DNA of 64,000 nt from contig JACMLY010000105.1 in NCBI GenBank assembly GCA_014379345.1, positions 124,001 to 188,000 of the forward strand, written 5' to 3'. Origin of the DNA: Chitinophagaceae bacterium (GTDB lineage Bacteria; Bacteroidota; Bacteroidia; Chitinophagales; Chitinophagaceae). Shown one piece after another: positions 41,972 through 50,034 of the stretch (position 1 is the first letter of the stretch; each line of letters begins with the position of its first letter). The position numbers and the translations under genes are program-made. The notes under the pieces were generated by a model. It had not been told where the DNA came from, did not search any database, and saw only the letters and a list, made by a program, of their open reading frames with translations.

Positions 41972-43039
41972 ATGGCCGGCAAGATCAAGGAAGTAGATGT
42001 AATATTGGATGAATCCGCGGAGATTTCAGAAGAGCTGTATGAGCGCATGAATCTTGTTGTCGATAAAGGCCAGGAACCGATGCGTATCGATAAATTCCTT
42101 GTTGCGAGAATTGAACATGCATCCCGTAATAAAGTACAGCAGGCAATAGAATCCGGTCGCGTGCTGATCAATGGCAAACAGGTTTCTTCGAATCATAAGA
42201 TAAAACCGGGTGAAGAGATCATCGTTTATTCAGACAAAGAAGTACAGGGCGAAGAAATTATTCCGGAACAAATATCATTGAACATTGTTTTCGAAGACGA
42301 TGAAATACTTATTATTAACAAGCCTGTAGGCCTGGTAGTACATCCTGCCAGTGGAAATAAAAGCGGCACGCTCATTAATGGAGTAGCATATCATCTGCAG
42401 CAACAAAATAATTCCATTGATGAAAATTCTTTGCCGCGTTTTGGTTTGGTTCACCGGATCGATAAAAATACCAGCGGGTTGATGGTGCTTGCAAAAACGG
42501 AAAAATCGGTTGCCAGTCTTGCAAAGGAATTTTTTCATCATACCATTCATCGTTACTATATCGCTCTTGTGTGGGGTGATGTGTCAGATGATAGCGGCAC
42601 CATTAAAGCGCATGTCGGCAGACATAAACGTTTTCGTAAAATGTTTGATGCATATCCTGATGGAGAATCAGGGAAAGATGCAACTACCCACTATAAAGTG
42701 CTTGAACGATTCGGATATGTTACCCTTATCCAATGCGTACTTGAAACCGGACGAACCCACCAGATACGGGTGCATATGAAATATCTCGGGCATCCCTTGT
42801 TTAATGACGAGATATACGGTGGAGACAAAATTGTTAAGGGAACGGTATTTACCAAATACAGGCAGTTTGTCGAAAATTGCTTTGCTATCTGTCCAAGGCA
42901 TGCACTGCATGCGAAAACTATCGGATTTATTCATCCAAAAACAAGGCAGAAAGTTGAATTTGACAGCGAGCTGCCGGAAGACATGCGTCAACTGATCGAT
43001 AAGTGGAGAAATTATGCAAAAACGAAGAATATAGGTTGA
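41972..43039 (+). CDS. rluD: RluD-family 23S rRNA pseudouridine synthase
   Basis: The 355 residues comprise an N-terminal S4 RNA-binding domain (about 33-95, MRIDKFLVARIEHASRNKVQ) and the catalytic domain. The latter contains HRIDKNTSGLMVLAKT, where the Asp is the nucleophile, and the RTHQIRVHMKYLGHPLFND segment. The protein converts uridines in 23S rRNA helix 69, or a related site, to pseudouridine. Its length and S4 domain fit RluD better than RluA. A hairpin region follows before the convergent gene. Confidence 0.92.
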   Translation: MAGKIKEVDVILDESAEISEELYERMNLVVDKGQEPMRIDKFLVARIEHASRNKVQQAIESGRVLINGKQVSSNHKIKPGEEIIVYSDKEVQGEEIIPEQISLNIVFEDDEILIINKPVGLVVHPASGNKSGTLINGVAYHLQQQNNSIDENSLPRFGLVHRIDKNTSGLMVLAKTEKSVASLAKEFFHHTIHRYYIALVWGDVSDDSGTIKAHVGRHKRFRKMFDAYPDGESGKDATTHYKVLERFGYVTLIQCVLETGRTHQIRVHMKYLGHPLFNDEIYGGDKIVKGTVFTKYRQFVENCFAICPRHALHAKTIGFIHPKTRQKVEFDSELPEDMRQLIDKWRNYAKTKNIG

Positions 43040-43057
43040 CAGTTTCCCGGGTAAACC

Positions 43058-43121
43058 GATAAGGCCTTGTAAGATTTCTGCTATTTTCTTAAGAAACCTG
43101 CTAAGGCCTTATCAATTTTTT
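43058..43121. terminator. Long hairpin with T run between convergent genes
   Basis: GATAAGGCCTT (43058-43068) pairs perfectly with AAGGCCTTATC (43103-43113), followed by a T6 run. Inside is the palindrome TTTCTTAAGAAA (43085-43096). A second small hairpin, CCAC-TGCGC-GGTGG, lies at about 43127-43140. Likely terminator of rluD. Confidence 0.75.
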
Positions 43122-43141
43122 AAGACCACTGCGCGGTGGCC

Positions 43142-44074
43142 TCATCTCGTAAAATCGAACAAAGTAGCTGTGAATGTACCCCGCTCACGTTTCTTTAATA
43201 CAACATCCCAGGTTCCGCTATAACGGAGTAATTTGGGAACAAGCAGCTCCTCGAACTTGGTCATCTCTACCTCCATATGCACGTCAAAATCGTACACGCC
43301 TGCTTTGTAACTCAGATCGTAATTACGCGCCACAATCTCCCAGTTAGATGTATTAAACCAGGTGGTCATTTCATTGATAACGACCTTGTCGTTTTGTCCG
43401 GAGCTGAGGTCAAGTCTCGCAACAATGCGGAATACATAGCAAAGATCACCGTTGAAGCTTTCCATATCGATCACAAAATCGTACAGGTCCGCCACGTCTT
43501 CGTCAAATAAGGCGATCTTATTACCGATGAAAGGAAGGCCCGGAATCCTTTTACCCGGGTTAAAGAACAACATTTTCAATTGTTCTTTGTGTTTTGCCAT
43601 GCCTGATTTGCCTTTTGTGTTAAAGGCAACGCCCTTAACAATATTGGTCTCACCGCAAATAGTGTCGGGGGCGAAGAATAATCCTGCATACATTTCGGCT
43701 GTGTAATAATTGAGGTTGTGGGTTTTATCATATAGATCGCCGGTAGACTTTTCCTCCAGCGTTTCCATCCAACGACAATTATTTTTTACCAGCTGTTTGG
43801 TTTTACTATTGAGGCTCGCAATGATCTTGTTTTTTTTATTCATCATGCGGATATCATTAAGCGCGGTATATCCTAATATTTTAAGATTACGGAAAGCTTT
43901 GTAAAAAGTGCTATCCTCTTTTACCCGGTCAATGAAAGCAGGCACATTGAGGTTGCTACGTACCACTACCTCTTTTAAGGTGATTACCTTTTTATTAACA
44001 ATTACACTACTGTCCGTTTGCGCCAGCAGACCATTGCACAGGATCAAAACAGGCAAAAAAACAATCGCTTTCAT
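43142..44074 (-). CDS. Exported protein of unknown function
   Basis: The 310 residues have signal peptide MKAIVFLPVLILCNGLLAQ. The mature part begins VITLKEVVVRSNLNVPAFID, reminiscent of sequences following a carboxypeptidase-regulatory-like domain. It then has a helical, basic stretch (RMMNKKNKIIASLNSKTKQL) and a beta-rich second half (YDFVIDMESFNGDLCYVFRI, TTWFNTSNWEIVARNYDLSY). This layout is frequent among uncharacterised Bacteroidota periplasmic proteins. No active-site motif is seen. Confidence 0.7.
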   Translation of the reverse strand: MKAIVFLPVLILCNGLLAQTDSSVIVNKKVITLKEVVVRSNLNVPAFIDRVKEDSTFYKAFRNLKILGYTALNDIRMMNKKNKIIASLNSKTKQLVKNNCRWMETLEEKSTGDLYDKTHNLNYYTAEMYAGLFFAPDTICGETNIVKGVAFNTKGKSGMAKHKEQLKMLFFNPGKRIPGLPFIGNKIALFDEDVADLYDFVIDMESFNGDLCYVFRIVARLDLSSGQNDKVVINEMTTWFNTSNWEIVARNYDLSYKAGVYDFDVHMEVEMTKFEELLVPKLLRYSGTWDVVLKKRERGTFTATLFDFTR

Positions 44075-44126
44075 GCCTGCAAAATAACCCTATTCGATTT
44101 AAAAATTTGTGAAATGAATGAAGCAG

Positions 44127-44246
44127 AGAATACAGAAAACAGAATACAGGAGAAATACAAATTCATGATAAAATCTGTACATGCCGGTTTCCTTATTGGC
44201 TAATTCTGATTTAAATCCTACTCCTGTCTTCTGTATTCTGTATTTT
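44127..44246. repeat. Inverted AGAATACAG / CTGTATTCT arrays
   Basis: The left arm 44127-44152 (AGAATACAGAAAACAGAATA and on) and the right arm 44221-44246 are inverted copies ending CAGGAG/CTCCTG. The right arm ends 13 nt before the def stop codon. The related word GAATTCAGAATTCTGTATTC occurs at 53163-53194. Confidence 0.8.
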
Positions 44247-44259
44247 AAATTCCTTTACT

Positions 44260-44838
44260 TTACTTCGGAAAAGCCATTTTATAGTCCACTTTTATTTTGC
44301 CTTTTGAAATATCATCCAGTTTGCCTTTGAGCAATTTCCGTTTAAGTGGTTTGAGATAGTCTATAAAAAGTTTCCCTTCAATATGGTCGTATTCATGAAG
44401 AATGATACGGGCGGTTATTCCATTAAATGTTCTTATCTGCGGCGCAAAATTTTCATCTACGTACTCCAGAGTAACTTCTTCGTTCCGGGGGATATCTTCA
44501 CGGATTTTTGGGATACTCAGGCATCCTTCGTTATATACCCATTCATTGCCATTCAACTCCTTTATCTGGGCATTGATGAAAACCTGTTTAACCCCGGGTT
44601 CGTCGGGATATCTTCCTTTATCTTCCTCCTCCTGATTGGTGAATATCTGCTCGCTATCGATGATAAAGACCCGGATATCCCTGTTAATCTGCGGAGCCGC
44701 CAGCCCGACACCATTACTGGAGTACATGGTTTCCCACATGTCTTCTATCAGCTTATGAAGCCCCGGGTAAAGGGGGTTAATATCCTTACACACCGTTCTT
44801 AACACTGGCGCCCCATATGCAACAATCGGAAGTATCAT
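44260..44838 (-). CDS. def: Peptide deformylase
   Basis: From ATG 44838 the protein has 192 residues (MILPIVAYGAPVLRTVCKDI). All three motifs are present: GVGLAAPQI (about 44-52), EGCLSIPKIRED with the metal-binding Cys, and HEYDHIEGKLFIDYL with the HExDH metal site. It removes the formyl group from nascent proteins. A -7 box is 21 nt upstream, and ruvX is next on the same strand, 54 nt away. Confidence 0.96.
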   Translation of the reverse strand: MILPIVAYGAPVLRTVCKDINPLYPGLHKLIEDMWETMYSSNGVGLAAPQINRDIRVFIIDSEQIFTNQEEEDKGRYPDEPGVKQVFINAQIKELNGNEWVYNEGCLSIPKIREDIPRNEEVTLEYVDENFAPQIRTFNGITARIILHEYDHIEGKLFIDYLKPLKRKLLKGKLDDISKGKIKVDYKMAFPK

Positions 44839-44859
44839 ACTATTGAAAATTATAAGGCG

Positions 44860-44867
44860 CAAATTTA
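44860..44867 (-). promoter_or_regulatory. Promoter -7 box for def
   Basis: The minus strand reads TAAATTTG, exact to consensus, 21 nt before the chosen ATG. Its position after the internal ATG choice supports the start at 44838. Confidence 0.5.
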
Positions 44868-44892
44868 GTTCAAATCAGTCATTGAACATGTA

Positions 44893-45309
44893 TTATCTGA
44901 CCGATCGTTCCAGGTACTCCTGGAGCATGATGGTAGCGGCAATCTCGTCGATCAATGCCTTGTTCCGACGCTGCTTTTTCTTCATACCCATATCGATCAT
45001 AGCCCGGGAAGCCATTTTTGATGTAAAGCGTTCGTCAACCATTGTCAGAGGCATTTGCGGGAATTCTTTTTTTAGCTTTTCGACAATCTTTTTTACCAGG
45101 GGCGTAGCATGGGTATCCGTATCATCCCAGTTTTTTGGCTCACCAATGATGAGCATCTCTACTTCTTCTTTTTTAAAATAATCTTTTAAGAAAGGGATCA
45201 GTTTGGGCGATTCAATGGTGGTAAGCCCGTTTGCAATGATCTGCAAAGGATCAGTTACAGCCAGGCCGGTTCTTTTTAATCCGTAATCAATAGCAAGGAT
45301 ACGAGGCAT
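44893..45309 (-). CDS. ruvX: Holliday junction resolvase-like RuvX (YqgF)
   Basis: The 138 residues begin MPRILAIDYGLKRTGLAVTD, the RNase H-fold strand with the first catalytic Asp. They continue LIIGEPKNWDDTDTHATP and VDERFTSKMASRAM with further acidic residues. YqgF proteins are essential in many bacteria and take part in pre-16S rRNA 5'-end processing. The def-ruvX order may reflect a small housekeeping unit. Confidence 0.93.
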   Translation of the reverse strand: MPRILAIDYGLKRTGLAVTDPLQIIANGLTTIESPKLIPFLKDYFKKEEVEMLIIGEPKNWDDTDTHATPLVKKIVEKLKKEFPQMPLTMVDERFTSKMASRAMIDMGMKKKQRRNKALIDEIAATIMLQEYLERSVR

Positions 45310-45310
45310 A

Positions 45311-45419
45311 GTTGATGTTAGATGTTAGATGTACGATTTGTATTAGGGATGACATCCTTGTAACACGTGACTAACTGTAGCTCCATGATTAAGGATGTCA
45401 TCCCTAACGGCATCCCTTA
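45311..45419. repeat. TTAGATG words plus 17-bp perfect inverted repeat
   Basis: GATGTTAGATGTTAGATG (about 45313-45331) is a tandem 7-mer run directly before ruvX. TTAGGGATGACATCCTT (45343-45359) is repeated in exact inverted form at 45391-45407. A partial third half, CATCCCTTAA, contains the stop codon (45417-45419) of the prenyltransferase gene. Confidence 0.85.
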
Positions 45420-46358
45420 ATTTGATGCAGCTGCCAAAAAAAGATCTGCAATTACAAAAATGGCAAATACAACACTGGCTATTCCGTTGGCAGTCATGAA
45501 AGCGAGATTCACTTTCGAAAGATCATTTGGTTTCACGACCGAATGCTGGTAGATCAGCATTCCACAAAACAGACCAACTCCTATCCAGTATAACCAATGA
45601 AACTGTCCATATATGCCTGCCAGAATAATACAGGCTGCACTTAACAGATGCAATAATTCAGAGATCCGCAGTGCTCTGGATTTACCCACTGCTGCCGGGA
45701 TTGAATAAAGCTTTTGCGATTTATCGAATTCTTCATCCTGCAAAGCATAAATAATATCAAATCCGCTCACCCAGAATACAACTGAAAAAGAAAACAAAAC
45801 AGGCAGAAAAGCGAATTGGCCTGTTAACGCCAGATACGCACCAATCGGTGCGAGTGACAATCCAACCCCTAGAATCAAATGACACAATGGGGTGAAACGT
45901 TTGGTATAACTGTATCCTAAAACAACAAGCAAAGCAAGAGGCGACAGGAAAAAACAAAGTGGATTGATAAAAAAAGTACAAACAATAAATGCAATGGAAT
46001 TAAAAATCACAAACCTCATTGCGCTCCCGGATGAAATAATTCCTGCCGGAATTTCCCTGATTGCAGTTCGGGGATTTTTGGCGTCAAAATTTTTGTCGAG
46101 GTAACGGTTATATGCCATGGCCGCACTTCGTGCGAAGACCATGCAGAGAACGACAAGAATAAATTTTACCAATAAGATTTTCCACAACACAAAATTTGTA
46201 ATGTCCTGCCCCCAACCGATTGACATGTTTAGACTCCATTGACCGGTAGAGAAATCATTTTTAGTTAAAGCCAAAAAAAATCCAATCATTGCAAAAGGCA
46301 TTGCAAAAATGGTGTGAGAGAATTTTATAAGGCTGAGATAGCTTTTAATTTTTGACAT
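45417..46358 (-). CDS. UbiA-family aromatic prenyltransferase
   Basis: From ATG 46358 the protein has 313 residues (MSKIKSYLSLIKFSHTIFAM). Starts at 46373 or 46409 would add a short polar leader. Eight or nine helices carry the two Asp-rich Mg-diphosphate motifs: NRYLDKNFDAKNPRT and DIIYALQDEEFDKSQ. Such enzymes attach a polyprenyl chain to 4-hydroxybenzoate or another aromatic acid. In menaquinone-making Bacteroidota this close relative may be MqnP of the futalosine route. The stop codon lies in the repeat element. Confidence 0.88.
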   Translation of the reverse strand: MSKIKSYLSLIKFSHTIFAMPFAMIGFFLALTKNDFSTGQWSLNMSIGWGQDITNFVLWKILLVKFILVVLCMVFARSAAMAYNRYLDKNFDAKNPRTAIREIPAGIISSGSAMRFVIFNSIAFIVCTFFINPLCFFLSPLALLVVLGYSYTKRFTPLCHLILGVGLSLAPIGAYLALTGQFAFLPVLFSFSVVFWVSGFDIIYALQDEEFDKSQKLYSIPAAVGKSRALRISELLHLLSAACIILAGIYGQFHWLYWIGVGLFCGMLIYQHSVVKPNDLSKVNLAFMTANGIASVVFAIFVIADLFLAAASN

Positions 46359-46460
46359 CTTACTCTTTTTCATTAGACCTTCTATATCCAATGCGGGTTC
46401 TTTTAACATGCAGCAGCAATTGCATTAGTTTTCTTATCGCATCTAGCTGTGTCAATTTTT

Positions 46461-46565
46461 TCAGCCCGGAATGTTTTGCTTTTTAGCCATCTTGTTGAGC
46501 TGTTCGCATTTTGCGATCAGCTTACCAATATCATTCAAATTTCGGGGCAGGCAAATGTATTTACC
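46461..46565 (-). pseudogene. 34-codon open stretch after the TrmH-type gene, other frame
   Basis: Between TGA codons the minus strand reads GKYICLPRNLNDIGKLIAKC and on to MAKKQNIPG. It resembles real coding sequence and overlaps the end of the methyltransferase gene in a shifted frame. It could be a former C-terminal extension cut off by a frameshift, or a decayed small gene. Confidence 0.25.
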
Positions 46566-47112
46566 TCACGAAATGATGACGAACCTGGAATCTGTTTCGC
46601 ACCAGTTCCCACAATACAATTCCAGCTGCGACCGATATGTTCAAAGAATGCTTCATCCCCAGCTGCGGAATTTCAATACATCCATCGCATAATTTCAACA
46701 CGTCTTCTCCCACTCCACTCACTTCATTGCCAAATACAACCGCCAGCTTTTCATATTCATTGCCCTCGAACAGGTGCAAAGGAATACTTTTTTCAACCTG
46801 TTCAACCGCAAATATGCCGTATCCCTCATCCCTCAATTCCTGCATTGCTGAATTAGCTCCGGGATAGTACTTCCAACCCACTGTTTCTGTAGCCCCAAGT
46901 GCAGTTTTATGAATATCCCTGTGGGGCGGCCTTGGTGTGTATCCGCACAAATAAATAGCCGTCAGCAAAAAAGCATCGGCCGACCGGAAAACACTTCCCA
47001 CATTGTGCATGCTGCGGATATTATCCAATATAACAACAATCGGTATTTTTTCAGCTCCTTTGAAATCATTCACCGATTTGCGGTTTAGTTCGTCCATGCT
47101 GAGTTTGCGCAT
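46561..47112 (-). CDS. TrmH/SpoU-family RNA 2'-O-methyltransferase
   Basis: From ATG 47112 the protein has 183 residues (MRKLSMDELNRKSVNDF). The SPOUT trefoil-knot motifs are visible: IVVILDNIRSMHNVGSVFRS (motif 1), LAVVFGNEVSGVGEDVLKLC (motif 2) and MKHSLNISVAAGIVLWEL (motif 3). It methylates a ribose in tRNA or rRNA; the target cannot be told. It is divergent from mutS, and each has a good promoter in the 140-bp gap. An open stretch in another frame overlaps its end. Confidence 0.92.
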   Translation of the reverse strand: MRKLSMDELNRKSVNDFKGAEKIPIVVILDNIRSMHNVGSVFRSADAFLLTAIYLCGYTPRPPHRDIHKTALGATETVGWKYYPGANSAMQELRDEGYGIFAVEQVEKSIPLHLFEGNEYEKLAVVFGNEVSGVGEDVLKLCDGCIEIPQLGMKHSLNISVAAGIVLWELVRNRFQVRHHFVR

Positions 47113-47131
47113 CAAAACATTTTATAAGCTG

Positions 47132-47163
47132 CAAAAATACCGTAATCCTCAACTTGTCCACAA
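47132..47163 (-). promoter_or_regulatory. Promoter of the TrmH-type gene (TTG-N21-TATTTTTG)
   Basis: On the minus strand TTG (47161-47163), 21 nt, then TATTTTTG (47132-47139) fit the phylum consensus, 19 nt before the ATG. Confidence 0.65.
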
Positions 47164-47221
47164 TAAATGAAAACGACGCCAACATTCGTTAATCAACACT
47201 GGCAATGCCGGTGCGGATGTT

Positions 47222-47229
47222 TATTTTTG
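47222..47229 (+). promoter_or_regulatory. Promoter -7 box for mutS
   Basis: TATTTTTG matches TAnnTTTG, 24 nt before the mutS ATG. No TTG at the expected -33 position. Confidence 0.5.
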
Positions 47230-47253
47230 TCGCCACCTTAGCGGTTCACGAAT

Positions 47254-49851
47254 ATGGCAAAAGTAATCAGCGATACACCTATGATGCAGCAACACCGGGC
47301 TATAAAGCAAAAATATCCCGATGCTATCCTGTTATTTAGGGTGGGCGATTTTTATGAAACCTTTGGAGAAGATGCGGTGATCGCTTCACAGGTACTAGGA
47401 ATTACACTCACCAAAAGAAATAATGGGGCCGTTGCTTCCAGTGATCTGGCCGGTTTTCCGCATCATGCTCTCGATACTTATTTGCACAAGCTCGTAAAAG
47501 CCGGCTACCGCGTAGCGATCTGTGATCAATTGGAAGATCCGAAGCTTGCCAAGGGCATTGTGAAAAGAGGGGTTACTGAATTGATCACGCCGGGTGTTGC
47601 TACGAATGATAAGCTGTTAGACCATCATTCGAATAACTTTCTGGCCGCCATACATTTTACCGATAATACTATTGGCATTGCATTCCTGGATATTTCCACG
47701 GGAGAGTTTTTTATGGCCGAAGGCAGCCAGGAGTATATTGATAAATTATTGCAAACCCTGAAACCGGCGGAGGTGATATTCCAAAGGAATTTTCAAAAAC
47801 ATTTTAAAGAAATATTTGGTTTAAAATTTTATACCTACACGCTCGAAAGCTGGGTTTTTGATGAGGCTTATGCGGAAGAAAGCATGCTTAAACATTTTCA
47901 AACACATTCTCTCAAGGGATTTGGAGTGGAAGAGTTACACCAGGGCATCGTTGCCGCGGGCGCCATTCTTCATTATTTAAAGGATACTGAACATCCGAAC
48001 CTTCAGCATATTACTTCCATTCAGCGTATTGACCGGGATGATTATTTATGGATGGATAAATTCACCATCCGTAATCTTGAATTACTGGGAACCGGTATTG
48101 AAAATGGAAACAGCCTGTTGCACGTACTCGATAATACAGTTTCACCCATGGGTGCGCGGCTTCTGAAAAGATGGCTGGTACTTCCCTTAAAAGATCCAAA
48201 TAAGATCAATGAACGTTTAAGCCTGGTAGAGTATTTAATTAAAGAAGTAGACCTTCGAAACAAACTTATACAACATATCAGGCAATGCGGAGATGTTGAA
48301 CGGCTGGTGAGCAAGATTCCCATGAAGAAAATTAATCCCCGCGAGGTGATGCAAATTGCCAGAGGATTGCAACATATTGAGCATATTCAGGCTCTTTGTA
48401 AAAGCACGGGCAGCGATTATTTAAAGAGATTGGCCGACGCCCTCAATCCCTGCCAGTATATTTTCAATAAGATCAGGAAAGAGATATGTGAAAATCCTCC
48501 TGCACTTGTAACCAAGGGCGGCGTGATCTGCCACGGAGTACAGGATGAATTGGACCAGTTAAGAAGGATTGCTTCCGGCGGCAAGCAATACCTGGTCGAA
48601 TTGCAGCAAAAAGAAATGGAAGTTACCGGCATTTCATCACTACGGATCGGCTTCAACAATGTATTCGGTTATTACCTGGAGGTAACAAATACCCATAAAA
48701 ACAAAGTGCCTGCCACGTGGCTGCGTAAACAAACCCTTAGCAATGCAGAACGGTACATCACTCCCGAACTGAAAGAATATGAAGAAAAAATAACCGGTGC
48801 AGAAGAAAAAATCCTCGCAATAGAACTGGAGCTATATGATAAACTTTTGCTTGAACTGCAGGATTATATTGCTCCCATGCAGATCAATGGAAATATTCTT
48901 GCTGTTCTCGACTGCCTGCTTTGCTTTGCTCATAATGCATTACAATACAATTATAAAAAGCCTGAATTGCATAATGGGCGCGAATTGGAATTAAAAGAAA
49001 GCCGTCACCCGGTGATCGAAAAAAATCTGGCATCGGGTGAAGCATACATTGCCAATGATATTGTTCTGGATCCATCTACTCAGCAGATCATTATTCTTAC
49101 CGGCCCGAACATGAGTGGTAAAAGCGCCTTGCTTCGTCAAACGGCACTGATCACGCTGATGGCTCATATGGGAAGTTTTGTTCCGGCAGACATTGCAAGG
49201 ATCCCGCTGACCGATAAAATTTTTACAAGGGTGGGAGCCAGTGATAACCTGAGCGGAGGTGAATCGACTTTTATGGTTGAAATGAATGAAACGGCAAGCA
49301 TCATCAATAATATTACACCCGCAAGCCTGATCCTTTTAGATGAGATCGGCCGTGGCACCTCCACCTATGATGGGATCTCGATCGCATGGAGCATTGCAGA
49401 ATTCTTACACAATTCTCCACACGCACCAAAAACCCTTTTCGCTACGCACTACCACGAATTGAACGAGCTTGAGAAAAAACTACTGCGGATTAAGAACTAT
49501 CATATCACTAATAAAGAGATCGGTAACAAAATCATTTTTTTACGTAAGCTGGCTCCCGGCGGTAGTACGCATAGTTTTGGTATTCACGTGGCCAGGATGG
49601 CCGGTATGCCACCGGCGTTATTACAACGTGCCAATGAGATCCTCAAGCAGCTGGAAGAAAAAAATGTAGATGATGGAATTGGCCAGCAGGTAAAGAAATT
49701 ATCGACGCCTAAACTACAGCTCTCCATTTTTGATGCTCATACCGAAACATTTAATGAGATCCGTAAACTGATCGACAACCTCGACATTAATCGTCTCACA
49801 CCCGTAGAAGCATTGCTTAAACTACAAGAAGTCAAAAATCTTCTTAAATAA
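47254..49851 (+). CDS. mutS: DNA mismatch repair protein MutS
   Basis: The 865 residues are full length. The mismatch-binding domain I contains LLFRVGDFYETFGEDAV, with the conserved Phe-x-Glu wedge. Connector, core and clamp domains follow. The ATPase has Walker A LTGPNMSGKSALLRQ (about residues 615-629), FMVEMNETASIINN, Walker B LILLDEIGRGTSTYDG and FATHYHEL. The C-terminal HTH and tetramer region end with RLTPVEALLKLQEVKNLL. It recognises mispairs and recruits MutL. Confidence 0.98.
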   Translation: MAKVISDTPMMQQHRAIKQKYPDAILLFRVGDFYETFGEDAVIASQVLGITLTKRNNGAVASSDLAGFPHHALDTYLHKLVKAGYRVAICDQLEDPKLAKGIVKRGVTELITPGVATNDKLLDHHSNNFLAAIHFTDNTIGIAFLDISTGEFFMAEGSQEYIDKLLQTLKPAEVIFQRNFQKHFKEIFGLKFYTYTLESWVFDEAYAEESMLKHFQTHSLKGFGVEELHQGIVAAGAILHYLKDTEHPNLQHITSIQRIDRDDYLWMDKFTIRNLELLGTGIENGNSLLHVLDNTVSPMGARLLKRWLVLPLKDPNKINERLSLVEYLIKEVDLRNKLIQHIRQCGDVERLVSKIPMKKINPREVMQIARGLQHIEHIQALCKSTGSDYLKRLADALNPCQYIFNKIRKEICENPPALVTKGGVICHGVQDELDQLRRIASGGKQYLVELQQKEMEVTGISSLRIGFNNVFGYYLEVTNTHKNKVPATWLRKQTLSNAERYITPELKEYEEKITGAEEKILAIELELYDKLLLELQDYIAPMQINGNILAVLDCLLCFAHNALQYNYKKPELHNGRELELKESRHPVIEKNLASGEAYIANDIVLDPSTQQIIILTGPNMSGKSALLRQTALITLMAHMGSFVPADIARIPLTDKIFTRVGASDNLSGGESTFMVEMNETASIINNITPASLILLDEIGRGTSTYDGISIAWSIAEFLHNSPHAPKTLFATHYHELNELEKKLLRIKNYHITNKEIGNKIIFLRKLAPGGSTHSFGIHVARMAGMPPALLQRANEILKQLEEKNVDDGIGQQVKKLSTPKLQLSIFDAHTETFNEIRKLIDNLDINRLTPVEALLKLQEVKNLLK

Positions 49852-49967
49852 AATACCCTTTTGCCACGCCGAAAACGGTTTATCCCCAACTTGTATTAAA
49901 GCAAGAAAAACCTCTTTCCGGCAATCACTGCAATAATCCGCAAAACGATTCGTTGTAACGATCTAAG

Positions 49968-50000
49968 CATATACACTTATAACCCTGTAAGTGCTATATG
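49968..50000. promoter_or_regulatory. Hairpin CATATACACTTA/TAAGTGCTATATG upstream of the T9SS cargo gene
   Basis: Twelve to thirteen bases pair with a single bulge around an 8-nt loop. No T run follows, and it lies 35 nt before the start codon, so an operator or leader structure is more likely than a mutS terminator. Confidence 0.4.
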
Positions 50001-50034
50001 AATGCCCTAAAATGTATCCTAAAGATCCTATTGT

